This document shows, piece after piece, positions 35,345 to 44,048 of a stretch of DNA of 64,000 bases (position 1 is its first letter; each line of letters begins with the position of its first letter). This stretch comes from Verrucomicrobiota bacterium. GTDB taxonomy: Bacteria > Verrucomicrobiota > Verrucomicrobiia > Opitutales > Opitutaceae. Below the pieces are notes generated by a model that saw only the letters and a list, made by a program, of their open reading frames with translations, did not search any database and was not told where the DNA came from. The stretch covers positions 124,001 through 188,000 of the forward strand of contig JACTNC010000019.1 of assembly GCA_014584295.1 (NCBI GenBank), given 5' to 3'. The translations under genes were made by a program, and so were the position numbers.

Positions 35345-36589
35345 CTAGATGGACAGAAGGAGGCGGGTGGGATCCTCGATGGCCTGCTTGATCTTTACGA
35401 GGAAGGTGACCGCCTCCTTGCCATCGACCAGGCGGTGATCGTAGCTCAGTGCGAGGTACATCATCGGACGGATGACAACCTGGCCGTTGATGGCCACCGG
35501 ACGCTCGTTGATCGCGTGAAGGCCGAGTATGCCGCTCTGCGGAGCGTTCAGAATGGGGGTCGACAACATCGAGCCGAAGATGCCGCCATTGGTGATGGTG
35601 AAGACGCCCCCTTCAAGATCGGCGAGCGTGATTTTGTTGTCGCGTGCCTTCTTTGCCGCCTCTCCAATCGCCTTTTCTATTTCGGCCATGCCCAACTTGT
35701 CCGCGTCGCGGATGACCGGCACCATCAGGCCCTTCTCAGTGGAGACCGCGACTCCGATGTCGAAGTAGTGGTTTTGGATAACTTCGTCGCCTGCAAACTG
35801 GGCATTGATTCCAGGCACCTCCTTCAAGGCATGTACGACCGCCTTGGTGAAAAAGGACATGAATCCGAGCTTGATGCCGTTCCGCTTGAGGAAGTCTTCC
35901 TGATATTTTGCGCGCAGGGCCATGACTGCGGACATGTCGACCTCATTGAAGGTCGTGAGCATGGCTGCTTCATGCTGGGCCTGGACCAGCCGCTCGGCGA
36001 TGCGTTTGCGAAGTGGCGACAGTTTCCGGCGAGATTGTTTTTCGGTCGGCGATGCAAGGGCCACAGGTGCGGGTGCAGAGGGCAGCATCGATGAGGGCGC
36101 CGCCTGGGAAACCACGGGCGTTGCACGAGGCGTCGCGGACGCCTCGGCTGCGGCGAGGACATCGCCCTTGGTGACGCGTCCACCCTTGCCAGTGCCGGCG
36201 ATGCCCGCTGTGTCTACTCCGGTTTCCTCGGCGACACGACGGACGGCGGGAGAGGAGGGAAACGCGGAACCCTTGGCGGCCTGTGCAGCCGACGCGGACT
36301 TCGCGGCGGCTCCCGTGGCCGAAGGTGCCGCTGGGCTGGTTGCCGGAGCGGCATCGGTGTCGATGGTGGCGACCACTTCACCGATCTTGACCTCGGTGCC
36401 GGCGGCAACCTTGAGGGTGATCTTCCCGGCTGCTTCCGCGGTGCCCTCTGAGGTGATCTTGTCGGTTTCCAATTCGAAGAGCGGCTGATCCTTTTTTACG
36501 CCGCCTCCGTCGGCGACGTGCCACTTGGCGAGAACGCCGGAATTGATGGATTCGCCCAGGGGTGGGATCTTTACTTCGAGAACAGGCAT
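35345..36589 (-). CDS. sucB: 2-oxoglutarate dehydrogenase E2 (dihydrolipoyl succinyltransferase)
   Basis: 414 residues. Lipoyl domain with Lys44 in [16 protein letters not shown]; Ala/Pro linker; peripheral-subunit binding domain ([20 protein letters not shown]); catalytic core with [40 protein letters not shown] and active-site His in [16 protein letters not shown]. The [10 protein letters not shown] form points to the succinyl-transferring class rather than the pyruvate E2. It lies 40 bp after sucA. Confidence 0.95.
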   Translation of the reverse strand: MPVLEVKIPPLGESINSGVLAKWHVADGGGVKKDQPLFELETDKITSEGTAEAAGKITLKVAAGTEVKIGEVVATIDTDAAPATSPAAPSATGAAAKSASAAQAAKGSAFPSSPAVRRVAEETGVDTAGIAGTGKGGRVTKGDVLAAAEASATPRATPVVSQAAPSSMLPSAPAPVALASPTEKQSRRKLSPLRKRIAERLVQAQHEAAMLTTFNEVDMSAVMALRAKYQEDFLKRNGIKLGFMSFFTKAVVHALKEVPGINAQFAGDEVIQNHYFDIGVAVSTEKGLMVPVIRDADKLGMAEIEKAIGEAAKKARDNKITLADLEGGVFTITNGGIFGSMLSTPILNAPQSGILGLHAINERPVAINGQVVIRPMMYLALSYDHRLVDGKEAVTFLVKIKQAIEDPTRLLLSI

Positions 36590-36629
36590 GGAGGAATTCG
36601 GTTGAGGTTACGCAATGTGGAAGCCGCCA

Positions 36630-39401
36630 TCAGATCGAGAAGGCGGTCTTGAGGAAGTCAGCGAGTTCTCGACGATGCAAGGCAAGCGCTCCGACCGCAG
36701 GGGATGCCGCGGGCTCTCGTCCGGCGTACGCGGCCTTTCGCTTGAAGATTTCCTCCAGTGAGGGAGCCAGATAATTCCACGCACCCATGTTCTGAGGCTC
36801 CTCCTGCGCCCAGACGATCCGTGCGTTGGCGTGCTGGCCCGCAATTTCGGCAAGGCGATCCGTGTGCAGCGGATAGAGCTGCTCGATGCGGACAATCATT
36901 GTGTCCGTGATCTTGTTCTTTTCGCGGTAGTCTGCGAGGTCGTAGTACACCTTGCCGGAGCAGAGGATGAGGCGCGCGGTCTTCTGCGGTGCAGCGGGAT
37001 CGTCGATGATTTCCTGGAACGAGCCCGTGGTGAATTCGTCGATGCGTGATACCGCGGCGGGATGGCGCAGCAATGACTTGGGTGACATCACGATCAGCGG
37101 CTTCAGGAAATCCCGCTTCATCTGACGGCGAAGCACGTGATAGAAGTTTGCGGGTGTCGTGATGTTTGCGACCTGGATGTTGTTCTCCGCGCAAAGCTGG
37201 AGAAAACGTTCGAGGCGAGCAGACGAGTGTTCGGGGCCCTGACCCTCGTAGCCGTGAGGCAGAAGCAGAACAATGCCGCTGGTACGCTGCCATTTCGATT
37301 CGGAGCTGGCGATAAACTGGTCGATCACCACTTGGGCGCCGTTGGCGAAATCGCCGAATTGCGCCTCCCAGATGCAGAGCATCTGAGGGTAGTCGAGGGA
37401 GTAGCCGTAATCGAATCCGAGTACGGCCGCTTCGGAAAGCAGGGAGTTGTAGACGCAGAACTTGGTAGGTTTGCCGTCGTCGAGGTGTTTCAGAGGCGTG
37501 TAGCTTTCCCGTGTCTGGTGATCGTGCAGCACCGCATGGCGATGGCTGAACGTGCCGCGTTCGCAATCCTGTCCGCTCAGGCGTACGGGAGTTCCCTCAA
37601 GGAGGAGAGTGCCGAAAGCGAGTGCTTCACCCAAGGCCCAGTCGACCGGGCCGCCTTCCTTCAAGGCGTGCAGGCGTGCGTCAAGAAGGCGCCGGATCTT
37701 TGGGTTCACATTGAATCCGGAGGGCAGTGTGGTGAGTCCGCGGATGACCTTCTCAATCTGAGCGTGGGGCACTCCCGTCGGAACGGGAGCGTGGCTGAAG
37801 TCAGGCTGGAAAACGGCGGTCGATCCTGCAAATCGGGCCTGAGGGTCGGCCGCCTTGGCCTTGCGCCGCGCGGTCTTTTCAGCCTCACGGGCCTTTGCCT
37901 TTTCAAGGTTGGACTCAAGTGCAGCGAGATATTCGGCCTTGATCGCCTCACATTCGGCGGGGGTGAGGCTGCCTTCCGAGGTGAGCTTCTCGGTATAGAG
38001 GGTTGAGACGAGGGGATGCGCTCCGATCTTCCTGTACATCTCAGGCTGTGTGAACGCAGGTTCGTCAGACTCGTTGTGCCCGTGTCGCCGATAGCAATAC
38101 ATGTCGATGACGACATCCCGCTGGAATTTTACGCGGAACTCCAGGGCGAGTCGGGCAACCATGCAGACGGCCTCGGGGTCGTCGCCGTTGACGTGGAAAA
38201 TCGGCGCCTCGATCATCTTGGCGACATCGGTGCAGTAGCGCGTGGACCTTGCCTCGCTCGGAAGCGTTGTGAAACCGATTTGGTTGTTGATGACAAAATG
38301 AAGCGTGCCGCCGGTGCGATAGCCAGGCAGCTGGGAAAAATTCAGGGTCTCCGCAACCACCCCCTGGCCGGCGAATGCCGCGTCGCCATGCACGAGCAAC
38401 GGCATGACCCGGCGGCGCTCGACGTCGCCGCGGATGCGCTGGCGCGCGCGTGCCTTGCCTTCGACGACGGGATTTACGATTTCGAGGTGTGACGGATTGG
38501 CGGCAAGCCGCACCTCGACTTTCCCACCGGTGGTGGTGTCGAGAATGGACTCGTAACCGAGATGGTACTTCACATCGCCGTCGCCTGCGACGGTTTCAGG
38601 AATATAGTTCTCCGAGAATTGTTCGAACAGCAGCTCGAATGGCTTGCGAAGGATTGAGGTCAGGACATTCAGGCGACCGCGGTGGGCCATGCCCATGACG
38701 ATTTCCTCGACTCCCTGCGCAGGGGAATGCTCCACGATCGCATCGAGGGCGGCGATGAAGGTTTCCCCGCCTTCGAGCGAGAAGCGTTTCTGGCCGACAT
38801 ACTTGGTATGAAGAAAACGTTCGAAAAGCTCAGCCTTGTGCAGCCTTCGGAGGATGCGGGTTTTCTGCGCCTTTGAGAATTCCGGCTGATTGCGCGTGGA
38901 CTCCATTCGCTCCTGCAGCCAGTTGCGCACCTCTGTATCCTGGATGTGCACGTACTCGACTCCGACACGGCCGCAGTAGGTCCGGCTGAGGGAATCTATG
39001 AGGCTCCTTAGATTCATCTCCCCCTGGTTCAGGTAGTGGCTCACGTCAAAGGAGCGATCCAGGTCAGCCTCGGTGAGGCCGAATTCACCCAATGCAAGAC
39101 GCGGAGAAGGTGGCGGAGGATCGCTCAGTGGATCCAGATGGGCCTGAGTGTGCCCGATGGATCGATAGTGGTAGATCAGGCTGTGGACCTGAGACTGCTT
39201 GAGGCTGTCGGAAAGATCGGAGGGCTCTGCGGAGACCCGGATTGCGGCGCCGTTCTTTCCGTTCCGCTGATTGCCGAGAGCAAAGCCCTGGAAGAAGGCC
39301 TGCCAGGTCGGATCAACGGCATCGGGATTTTCAAGCCATGCGTAGTAGGCCGCGTCGAGGATGTCGGCGTTTGCGCGCGTCGGCAAAGGAAGTGGTCTCA
39401 T
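36630..39401 (-). CDS. sucA: 2-oxoglutarate dehydrogenase E1
   Basis: Thiamine-diphosphate decarboxylase of the citrate cycle, 923 residues, the usual length. N-terminal E2-binding segment NADILDAAYYAWLENPDAVD; TPP site IVMGMAHRGRLNVLTSI and HGDAAFAGQGVVAETLNFSQ; transketolase-like domain with LSGQDCERGTFSHRHAVLHD and WEAQFGDFANGAQVVIDQF; C-terminal EEPQNMGAWNYL. First gene of the minus-strand run sucA-sucB-lpd. It is divergent from the gene at 39590 across a 188-bp promoter region. Confidence 0.96.
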   Translation of the reverse strand: MRPLPLPTRANADILDAAYYAWLENPDAVDPTWQAFFQGFALGNQRNGKNGAAIRVSAEPSDLSDSLKQSQVHSLIYHYRSIGHTQAHLDPLSDPPPPSPRLALGEFGLTEADLDRSFDVSHYLNQGEMNLRSLIDSLSRTYCGRVGVEYVHIQDTEVRNWLQERMESTRNQPEFSKAQKTRILRRLHKAELFERFLHTKYVGQKRFSLEGGETFIAALDAIVEHSPAQGVEEIVMGMAHRGRLNVLTSILRKPFELLFEQFSENYIPETVAGDGDVKYHLGYESILDTTTGGKVEVRLAANPSHLEIVNPVVEGKARARQRIRGDVERRRVMPLLVHGDAAFAGQGVVAETLNFSQLPGYRTGGTLHFVINNQIGFTTLPSEARSTRYCTDVAKMIEAPIFHVNGDDPEAVCMVARLALEFRVKFQRDVVIDMYCYRRHGHNESDEPAFTQPEMYRKIGAHPLVSTLYTEKLTSEGSLTPAECEAIKAEYLAALESNLEKAKAREAEKTARRKAKAADPQARFAGSTAVFQPDFSHAPVPTGVPHAQIEKVIRGLTTLPSGFNVNPKIRRLLDARLHALKEGGPVDWALGEALAFGTLLLEGTPVRLSGQDCERGTFSHRHAVLHDHQTRESYTPLKHLDDGKPTKFCVYNSLLSEAAVLGFDYGYSLDYPQMLCIWEAQFGDFANGAQVVIDQFIASSESKWQRTSGIVLLLPHGYEGQGPEHSSARLERFLQLCAENNIQVANITTPANFYHVLRRQMKRDFLKPLIVMSPKSLLRHPAAVSRIDEFTTGSFQEIIDDPAAPQKTARLILCSGKVYYDLADYREKNKITDTMIVRIEQLYPLHTDRLAEIAGQHANARIVWAQEEPQNMGAWNYLAPSLEEIFKRKAAYAGREPAASPAVGALALHRRELADFLKTAFSI

Positions 39402-39589
39402 GGAGTTTATTCAGAAAGGAAATAGAAAGGAGAATGGATCGCGCCGAATGGCGCGTGTCTTGAACTGACAATAGAGATTTCCATTCAAAGATCATTGCGG
39501 ATGTGAAGCAAGCGGGTGAAGGCTGGGGAGCCTGATTGAAAACTCGCTTAACCGACACAGATTGAACATTAGAATCGGGTTTCTCGACT

Positions 39590-39832
39590 ATGGAACAGGC
39601 GATCAAAGATTCACTAATGGAATTGATGGATGCCATCAAGCAATCTGATGGCGAGCGGATTACCATGGGGTTGAAGCGCTTGGATGAGCTCAGGGACACC
39701 TGTGGGGATGCTCTACACCCGCAACTCATTCACTTCCTTGAAGGCAGAAGTTATGCCAAAGCGGTCGCATTCTTGGGAGGGGAGGGGGGAATCCCGGTTG
39801 GCTCCTGCCGCGGCAAGGGGGCGGGGAGATAA
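39590..39832 (+). CDS. Small hypothetical protein upstream of SUI1
   Basis: 80 residues, helical: MEQAIKDSLMELMDAIKQSD and LKRLDELRDTCGDALHPQLI, then HFLEGRSYAKAVAFL and a Gly/Arg-rich end. No family recognised. It lies 5 bp before the SUI1-like gene on the same strand, so the three genes 39590-41474 are probably one transcript. The start ATG is the only one that keeps the whole helical part. Confidence 0.6.
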   Translation: MEQAIKDSLMELMDAIKQSDGERITMGLKRLDELRDTCGDALHPQLIHFLEGRSYAKAVAFLGGEGGIPVGSCRGKGAGR

Positions 39833-39837
39833 TTTAC

Positions 39838-40248
39838 ATGAGTACATCCGGAAAGGTTCCCACTGGCGGGGGCGAATCGCTTTCCCAGAATCCCTTTGGT
39901 GCGCTCGATGCCTTGAAGCGAAGTCTTCCCAGTCTTCCTGACACTGAGGCGCAGGAATCGCGTAGAATGAGTTCCAAAAGTGAGTCGGGGCTTGTGAAAA
40001 AGAATCGGGGTCGGGTCGATATCCGGCGCATGACGGCCGGACGAGGGGGCAAGACTGTCACGGTGATCGATGGGTTTGTGGGAATCGGCCTTGCGGAAAA
40101 GGAGAGCCTGGCAAAGGCGATGCAGAAACGGTGCGGTTGTGGGGGAACGGTCAAGGAGGGCAGGATCGAGATCCAGGGTGACAAGCGGGAGGACGTCGCG
40201 CGGGTGCTCGAGGCGGCGGGCTTTCGTCCGGTCTTTGCGGGAGGATGA
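39838..40248 (+). CDS. SUI1/YciH-like translation initiation factor
   Basis: 136 residues. A variable 55-residue lead (Ser-rich) precedes the SUI1/eIF1 domain: VDIRRMTAGRGGKTVTVIDG, KAMQKRCGCGGTVKEGRIEI and QGDKREDVARVLEAAGFRPV. Bacterial YciH discriminates against some initiation complexes on the 30S subunit. This is notable beside the Shine-Dalgarno-poor ribosomal genes, though no link is shown. Its TGA overlaps the start of the CobW-like gene. Confidence 0.88.
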   Translation: MSTSGKVPTGGGESLSQNPFGALDALKRSLPSLPDTEAQESRRMSSKSESGLVKKNRGRVDIRRMTAGRGGKTVTVIDGFVGIGLAEKESLAKAMQKRCGCGGTVKEGRIEIQGDKREDVARVLEAAGFRPVFAGG

Positions 40249-41474
40249 GGGTGGTAGGATCGCGTCCACCGGTTACCGTGCTTTGCGGATTCCTGGGCGC
40301 CGGGAAGACCACGGTGCTGAATCACCTGCTGACACAGAGCGAGGGGGCCAGGTGGGCGCTGATCGTGAATGATGTCGGTGCCATCAATATCGACGCAAGG
40401 TTGGTCGCCCAAGGCATGTTGGCATCTGGCGTCGACGATGGGCGGAAGCAACCGGTGATTGAGCTCGGCAACGGATGTGTGTGCTGTTCGATCAAGGACG
40501 AACTCGCGGAATCACTTGCGGAGCTAGCCCTAACCGGTCGTTCCGGCGGCCCTTCAGGCGAGCCGTTCGATCACATCATTGTTGAAACCACCGGAGTCGC
40601 GGAGCCGCGTGGCGTCGCCCAGTTGTTTTTGCAGAGGAATCCGTTTGGCCGATCGCTCGCGGATTTGGCGAGTCTGAGTTCGCTCGTTACGGTGGTTGAC
40701 GCCGCGCATTTCCTGAGCCTCTGGAATTCACGGGTGGCAAAGCACCCGCCCGGCGAACTGGAATCCGTGGGCGAAACAAAGAAGGATCTCTTTGATCTCA
40801 TGCTCGTGCAGATCGAATCGGCGGATCTGGTCCTCGTGAACAAGTGCGACCTGGTTTCCGCGGACGAACTTGAAGCCGTACATGCCGCAATTGAGGGAGT
40901 GAATGGTCGGGCGGAGAGGCATTCAGTCGAACGCGGGCAGGTCTCACGCGAGGTGTGCCTGGACCGGCAGCTATTTGATCCCCGCGCCTCCTTGTCCGGT
41001 GCTCGCTGGATTCAACGGTTGAATGCGCTCGCGCCTCAACCCGGAAAATTCTCTGGAGCGACGGTGTTCAAATCCGGGAGGACGACGTCTTCCTTTTCCG
41101 CAAAGTACGGATTATCGAGTTTTGTCTATCAGGCGCGGCTTCCGTTCTCGCGGGTGAGATTCGAGTCACTCCTGCGCAACGGATTTCCAGGTTTGGTGAG
41201 GGCAAAGGGATTCTGCTGGTGGCGGGAGTCGCCTGACGAGATGGGTTTCCTATCCATTGCGGGGCGTCGTGCAAAAGTGGATACACTCAATTATTGGTGG
41301 GCCGCTCTGGTCGAAAATGGAAAGGCATCCCTTGAAGACCGGCCCGAGATGATTCGGGCCCTGTGGGTGGAGCCTCATGGCGACCGCCGGCAGGAACTCG
41401 TGTTCATCGGCCAGTCCATGGATGAGGCTGCGATTCGCGCGTCGCTCGACCACTGCCTGGTGACTTCCGTCTGA
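40245..41474 (+). CDS. CobW/COG0523-type GTPase, putative metal chaperone
   Basis: 409 residues. G-domain motifs: P-loop GFLGAGKTT (15-23), the metal-binding C-x-C-C (Cys78, Cys80, Cys81) in GNGCVCCSIKDEL, HIIVETTGVAEP and LVNKCDLV. The CobW C-terminal domain follows (FVYQARLPFSRVRFESLL, KGFCWWRES). Such proteins deliver zinc or other metals using GTP. No zinc-regulated genes or Zur box are seen next to it. ATGA overlap with the upstream gene. Confidence 0.88.
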   Translation: MRVVGSRPPVTVLCGFLGAGKTTVLNHLLTQSEGARWALIVNDVGAINIDARLVAQGMLASGVDDGRKQPVIELGNGCVCCSIKDELAESLAELALTGRSGGPSGEPFDHIIVETTGVAEPRGVAQLFLQRNPFGRSLADLASLSSLVTVVDAAHFLSLWNSRVAKHPPGELESVGETKKDLFDLMLVQIESADLVLVNKCDLVSADELEAVHAAIEGVNGRAERHSVERGQVSREVCLDRQLFDPRASLSGARWIQRLNALAPQPGKFSGATVFKSGRTTSSFSAKYGLSSFVYQARLPFSRVRFESLLRNGFPGLVRAKGFCWWRESPDEMGFLSIAGRRAKVDTLNYWWAALVENGKASLEDRPEMIRALWVEPHGDRRQELVFIGQSMDEAAIRASLDHCLVTSV

Positions 41475-41742
41475 CCGTGGCGTCACATTGCGCCTGTGAA
41501 CCGTCGAACTCCTGACACGGCATTCGCCGCGTGCGAAACGAGGGTAAGTTGTTTATCGTTAGGAAAGTGGCCGCCACGTGATTCGCGATGAAAGTGCACG
41601 CCGTCGAAATGCCTTACACAATCCCGGATGACGGCAAACGAGGCTATGGACTGCGCAACTGAAAGGAATCATCGCTAACAGTTTCAAGTGGAGCTACATA
41701 TATCTACGTAGATTTGCAGTTAGTAGAAACACGTAGATTGGA
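41475..41742. other. Intergenic region before the mini sorting-signal gene
   Basis: About 270 bases with no gene. GC falls in the last 60 bases, which hold the palindrome at 41702-41713 and a second CGTAGATT half-site at 41732-41739. These lie just upstream of the ATG at 41743, where a regulator or promoter would act. Confidence 0.45.
41702..41713. promoter_or_regulatory. Perfect 12-bp palindrome, possible operator
   Basis: ATCTACGTAGAT is a perfect palindrome 30 bp before the ATG of the gene at 41743; CGTAGATT recurs at 41732-41739 as a direct half-site. The region is AT rich. Operator function is inferred only. Confidence 0.35.
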
Positions 41743-41970
41743 ATGCATCGTGCTAAGAATGCTTCCGTGCCTGCGACATCATCTCATTCAAAGCTGATCT
41801 CACGAATTGTTGGAATCGCTGGAGGATTTTTTGCGCTGTCTGCGCCTGCGAGGCTGGGCGCTCAGACAGCGCCGACGGCATCGGTTGGAGAGAGCGGCTA
41901 CACGTTGTTCTTCCTTGGGGTCGCGCTGCTTGCCTTGGCAGTCTATAATCTGCGCAGGCGGCGGTTGTAG
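41743..41970 (+). CDS. Mini protein: signal peptide plus VPDSG-like C-terminal sorting signal
   Basis: 75 residues. N-terminal signal peptide (residues 18-38, ISRIVGIAGGFFALSAPARL, likely cut near GAQ), about 13 residues of spacer, then VGESGYTLFFLGVALLALAV and a terminal RRRRL. The order short motif, hydrophobic helix, Arg cluster is that of PEP-CTERM/VPDSG-CTERM exosortase substrates known in Verrucomicrobia, with VGESG in place of VPDSG. Almost nothing remains between the two signals. It could instead be a two-helix membrane peptide. Confidence 0.5.
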   Translation: MHRAKNASVPATSSHSKLISRIVGIAGGFFALSAPARLGAQTAPTASVGESGYTLFFLGVALLALAVYNLRRRRL

Positions 41971-42053
41971 ACGTGCTTGCGGATTTTTTGGCTGGGAAGG
42001 CAAGAGTCTCAGCGCAAACTTGCCATGTGTCGGCTCGGCCGTGAGCGTGGCCC

Positions 42054-43322
42054 ATGGCTTCTGAGTCACCGCCTCCCGTCAAGCGATCCGAAATCTTCGG
42101 GTGGTGCTGCTTCGATTTCGCGAATTCGTCGTTTACGACGATCATCATCACGGTCGTATACGCGACCTACTTCAGCAGGGTCATCGCCGGGGATCACCCC
42201 GGTGCATCAAGCTGGTGGGGGCGGGCGCTGGCAGTGTCACAGATTATCGTGATTCTTTTCGCGCCATGGCTCGGTGCGGTGGCGGATTTCACGGCGGCGA
42301 AGAAACGGTTCCTGATGGCGTCGGCGGTTGTTTGTGCAACGGCGACCGCCTGTCTCTTCTTCACCGGGCCCGGTGACGTGTTGCTGGCGCTTGCGCTTGT
42401 GGTGACGGCGAACACCGCCTTTGCGATGGGAGACAATTTCTGTGCGAGTTTTTTACCGGAGATCAGCACGCCTGCGAATGTGGGTCGCATTTCGGGATAT
42501 GGATGGAGCTTTGGCTATATGGGAGGCATGCTGAGTCTGGGGTTGGCGCTGTTCATCATCCAGGGGCTGCACGCCTCCGCCCGCTGGACTTTCCTGATGA
42601 CGGGCCTGTTCTTTCTGCTCGCCAGCCTGCCGACCCAGATCTTGCTCCGTGAACGCGCCGTGCCAAAGCCGCTGCCCGAGGGCGCGGGTTATTTCAAGGT
42701 GGGATGGGGCGCGATTGGTAAAACGCTTCGCGAACTGCCGAACCACCGTACGCTCGCTGTCTTTTTCCTGGCGTTCATGCTGTTCCTTTCGGGGCTGATG
42801 GCTGTCATCGTTTTTGCGTCACTGTTCGGTCAGAATGTCCTGCATCTCACGCAGACGGAGAACATTATCCTTTTTGCGGCCCTGCAGATCACGAGTGCAA
42901 TGGGCGCATTGGGATTTGGGTATTTTCAGGACCGCATGGGTGCGAAACCTGCCCTGGTCATCTCGCTCCTCCTTTGGCTCGTCGTTTCCGGATGGGCCGC
43001 GTTTTGCGGCACGAAGATGGAGTTTTATGCGATCGGCGCGATTGCCGGGCTGGCGATGGGTTCACTGCAATCCGCGAGCCGGGCCGTGGTGTCTGCGCTG
43101 ACTCCGCCGGGGAAGGGCGGCGAATTCTTCGGCTTCTGGGGACTTTTTGGGAAACTGGGCGGTGTGATCGGTCCCCTGACCATGGGTGAACTCGCCACGA
43201 GTTTCGGTTACCGCTCTGCGGTGCTTCTCAATGGAATCTACTTTCTCGGCGGACTGCTGATCCTTCTTCCCCTCACGTTGCCCAAGGGAGGCGCGCGGAC
43301 TGACTCGGATGCCCGGGCTTGA
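42054..43322 (+). CDS. UMF1-family MFS transporter
   Basis: 422 residues, about 12 transmembrane helices. The start region EIFGWCCFDFANSSFTTIII is the hallmark of the UMF1/Atg22-like branch of the major facilitator superfamily, with the intracellular motif GAVADFTAAKKRF between helices 2 and 3 and GYFQDRMGAKPALV in the second half. Substrate unknown. It is convergent with the PAP2 gene, 6 bp apart. Confidence 0.82.
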   Translation: MASESPPPVKRSEIFGWCCFDFANSSFTTIIITVVYATYFSRVIAGDHPGASSWWGRALAVSQIIVILFAPWLGAVADFTAAKKRFLMASAVVCATATACLFFTGPGDVLLALALVVTANTAFAMGDNFCASFLPEISTPANVGRISGYGWSFGYMGGMLSLGLALFIIQGLHASARWTFLMTGLFFLLASLPTQILLRERAVPKPLPEGAGYFKVGWGAIGKTLRELPNHRTLAVFFLAFMLFLSGLMAVIVFASLFGQNVLHLTQTENIILFAALQITSAMGALGFGYFQDRMGAKPALVISLLLWLVVSGWAAFCGTKMEFYAIGAIAGLAMGSLQSASRAVVSALTPPGKGGEFFGFWGLFGKLGGVIGPLTMGELATSFGYRSAVLLNGIYFLGGLLILLPLTLPKGGARTDSDARA

Positions 43323-43328
43323 GCGGGC

Positions 43329-44048
43329 CTAAGGTTGCTTTTGAGTGATTGCGGTTGGAGGGCTGACGGAGAGAATGCGTCTCCATAGGAGAAAGAAGAT
43401 CCAGGCAATCAGTGCCGTCACCACGGTATGGCTGAGAAAATGGGCTCCTTTCGCCATTTGGTAGGCACCCATGAACGTTCCCGATCCAAGGCCGAGCAGT
43501 GTCAGCAGCGCGCGGCTACGTCGAGTACGGGAGAGTCCTACCAGCCCTAGAAGCGCGAAACCGCCGCTCGCATGTCCCGCAGGGAAACAACGACCGCGTT
43601 GCGCGGGGCGGTTGTTCGCGGGGTAACGTTCCAGAACACGGACGTAGGGTTCATCGCCTCCGTAGGCGCGGATCTCCGAGGGACAGAAGACATTTGTCAC
43701 GGCCTTGAGTCCGCCGACAAACGCGGGAACGGTTCCTAGAGTCAGGAAAGCCACGAGGAGATTTTTTCGAGCGGGATCCGGAATGCGCAGACGAATTCTC
43801 CAGGATTGTGGCCCAAGGATCAGCAGTAGAAGCGTCATGCCAAGGACGATGAGCAGTGCCTTGGGTCCGGTATAGAAAACGGCCCGTGGCACAACGGCGT
43901 GGGCATCGATCAGCCAGCGGTGCGCGGAAAAGTCATACAGTCGATCTTGTATCGCAAGATCGAGCCCGGTGGATTCAAACAGCACGAGGGTGAGTACCAG
44001 GGCAACGACTGCGGGCAGGAGGGTTCGATCAATTCCGAAGCGCGACAT
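43329..44048 (-). CDS. PAP2-superfamily lipid phosphatase
   Basis: 239 residues, about six transmembrane helices. Phosphatase motifs: KAVTNVFCPSE (motif 1 variant), CFPAGHASGGFALL (motif 2, PAGH for PSGH) and GAYQMAKGAHFLSHTVVTAL (motif 3 His). This layout resembles LpxE-like or lipid A/undecaprenyl-phosphate phosphatases. The start at 44048 overlaps the upstream sulfatase-type gene by 20 bases, so the two are probably co-expressed and act on the same envelope lipid or headgroup pathway (inference). Confidence 0.8.
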   Translation of the reverse strand: MSRFGIDRTLLPAVVALVLTLVLFESTGLDLAIQDRLYDFSAHRWLIDAHAVVPRAVFYTGPKALLIVLGMTLLLLILGPQSWRIRLRIPDPARKNLLVAFLTLGTVPAFVGGLKAVTNVFCPSEIRAYGGDEPYVRVLERYPANNRPAQRGRCFPAGHASGGFALLGLVGLSRTRRSRALLTLLGLGSGTFMGAYQMAKGAHFLSHTVVTALIAWIFFLLWRRILSVSPPTAITQKQP

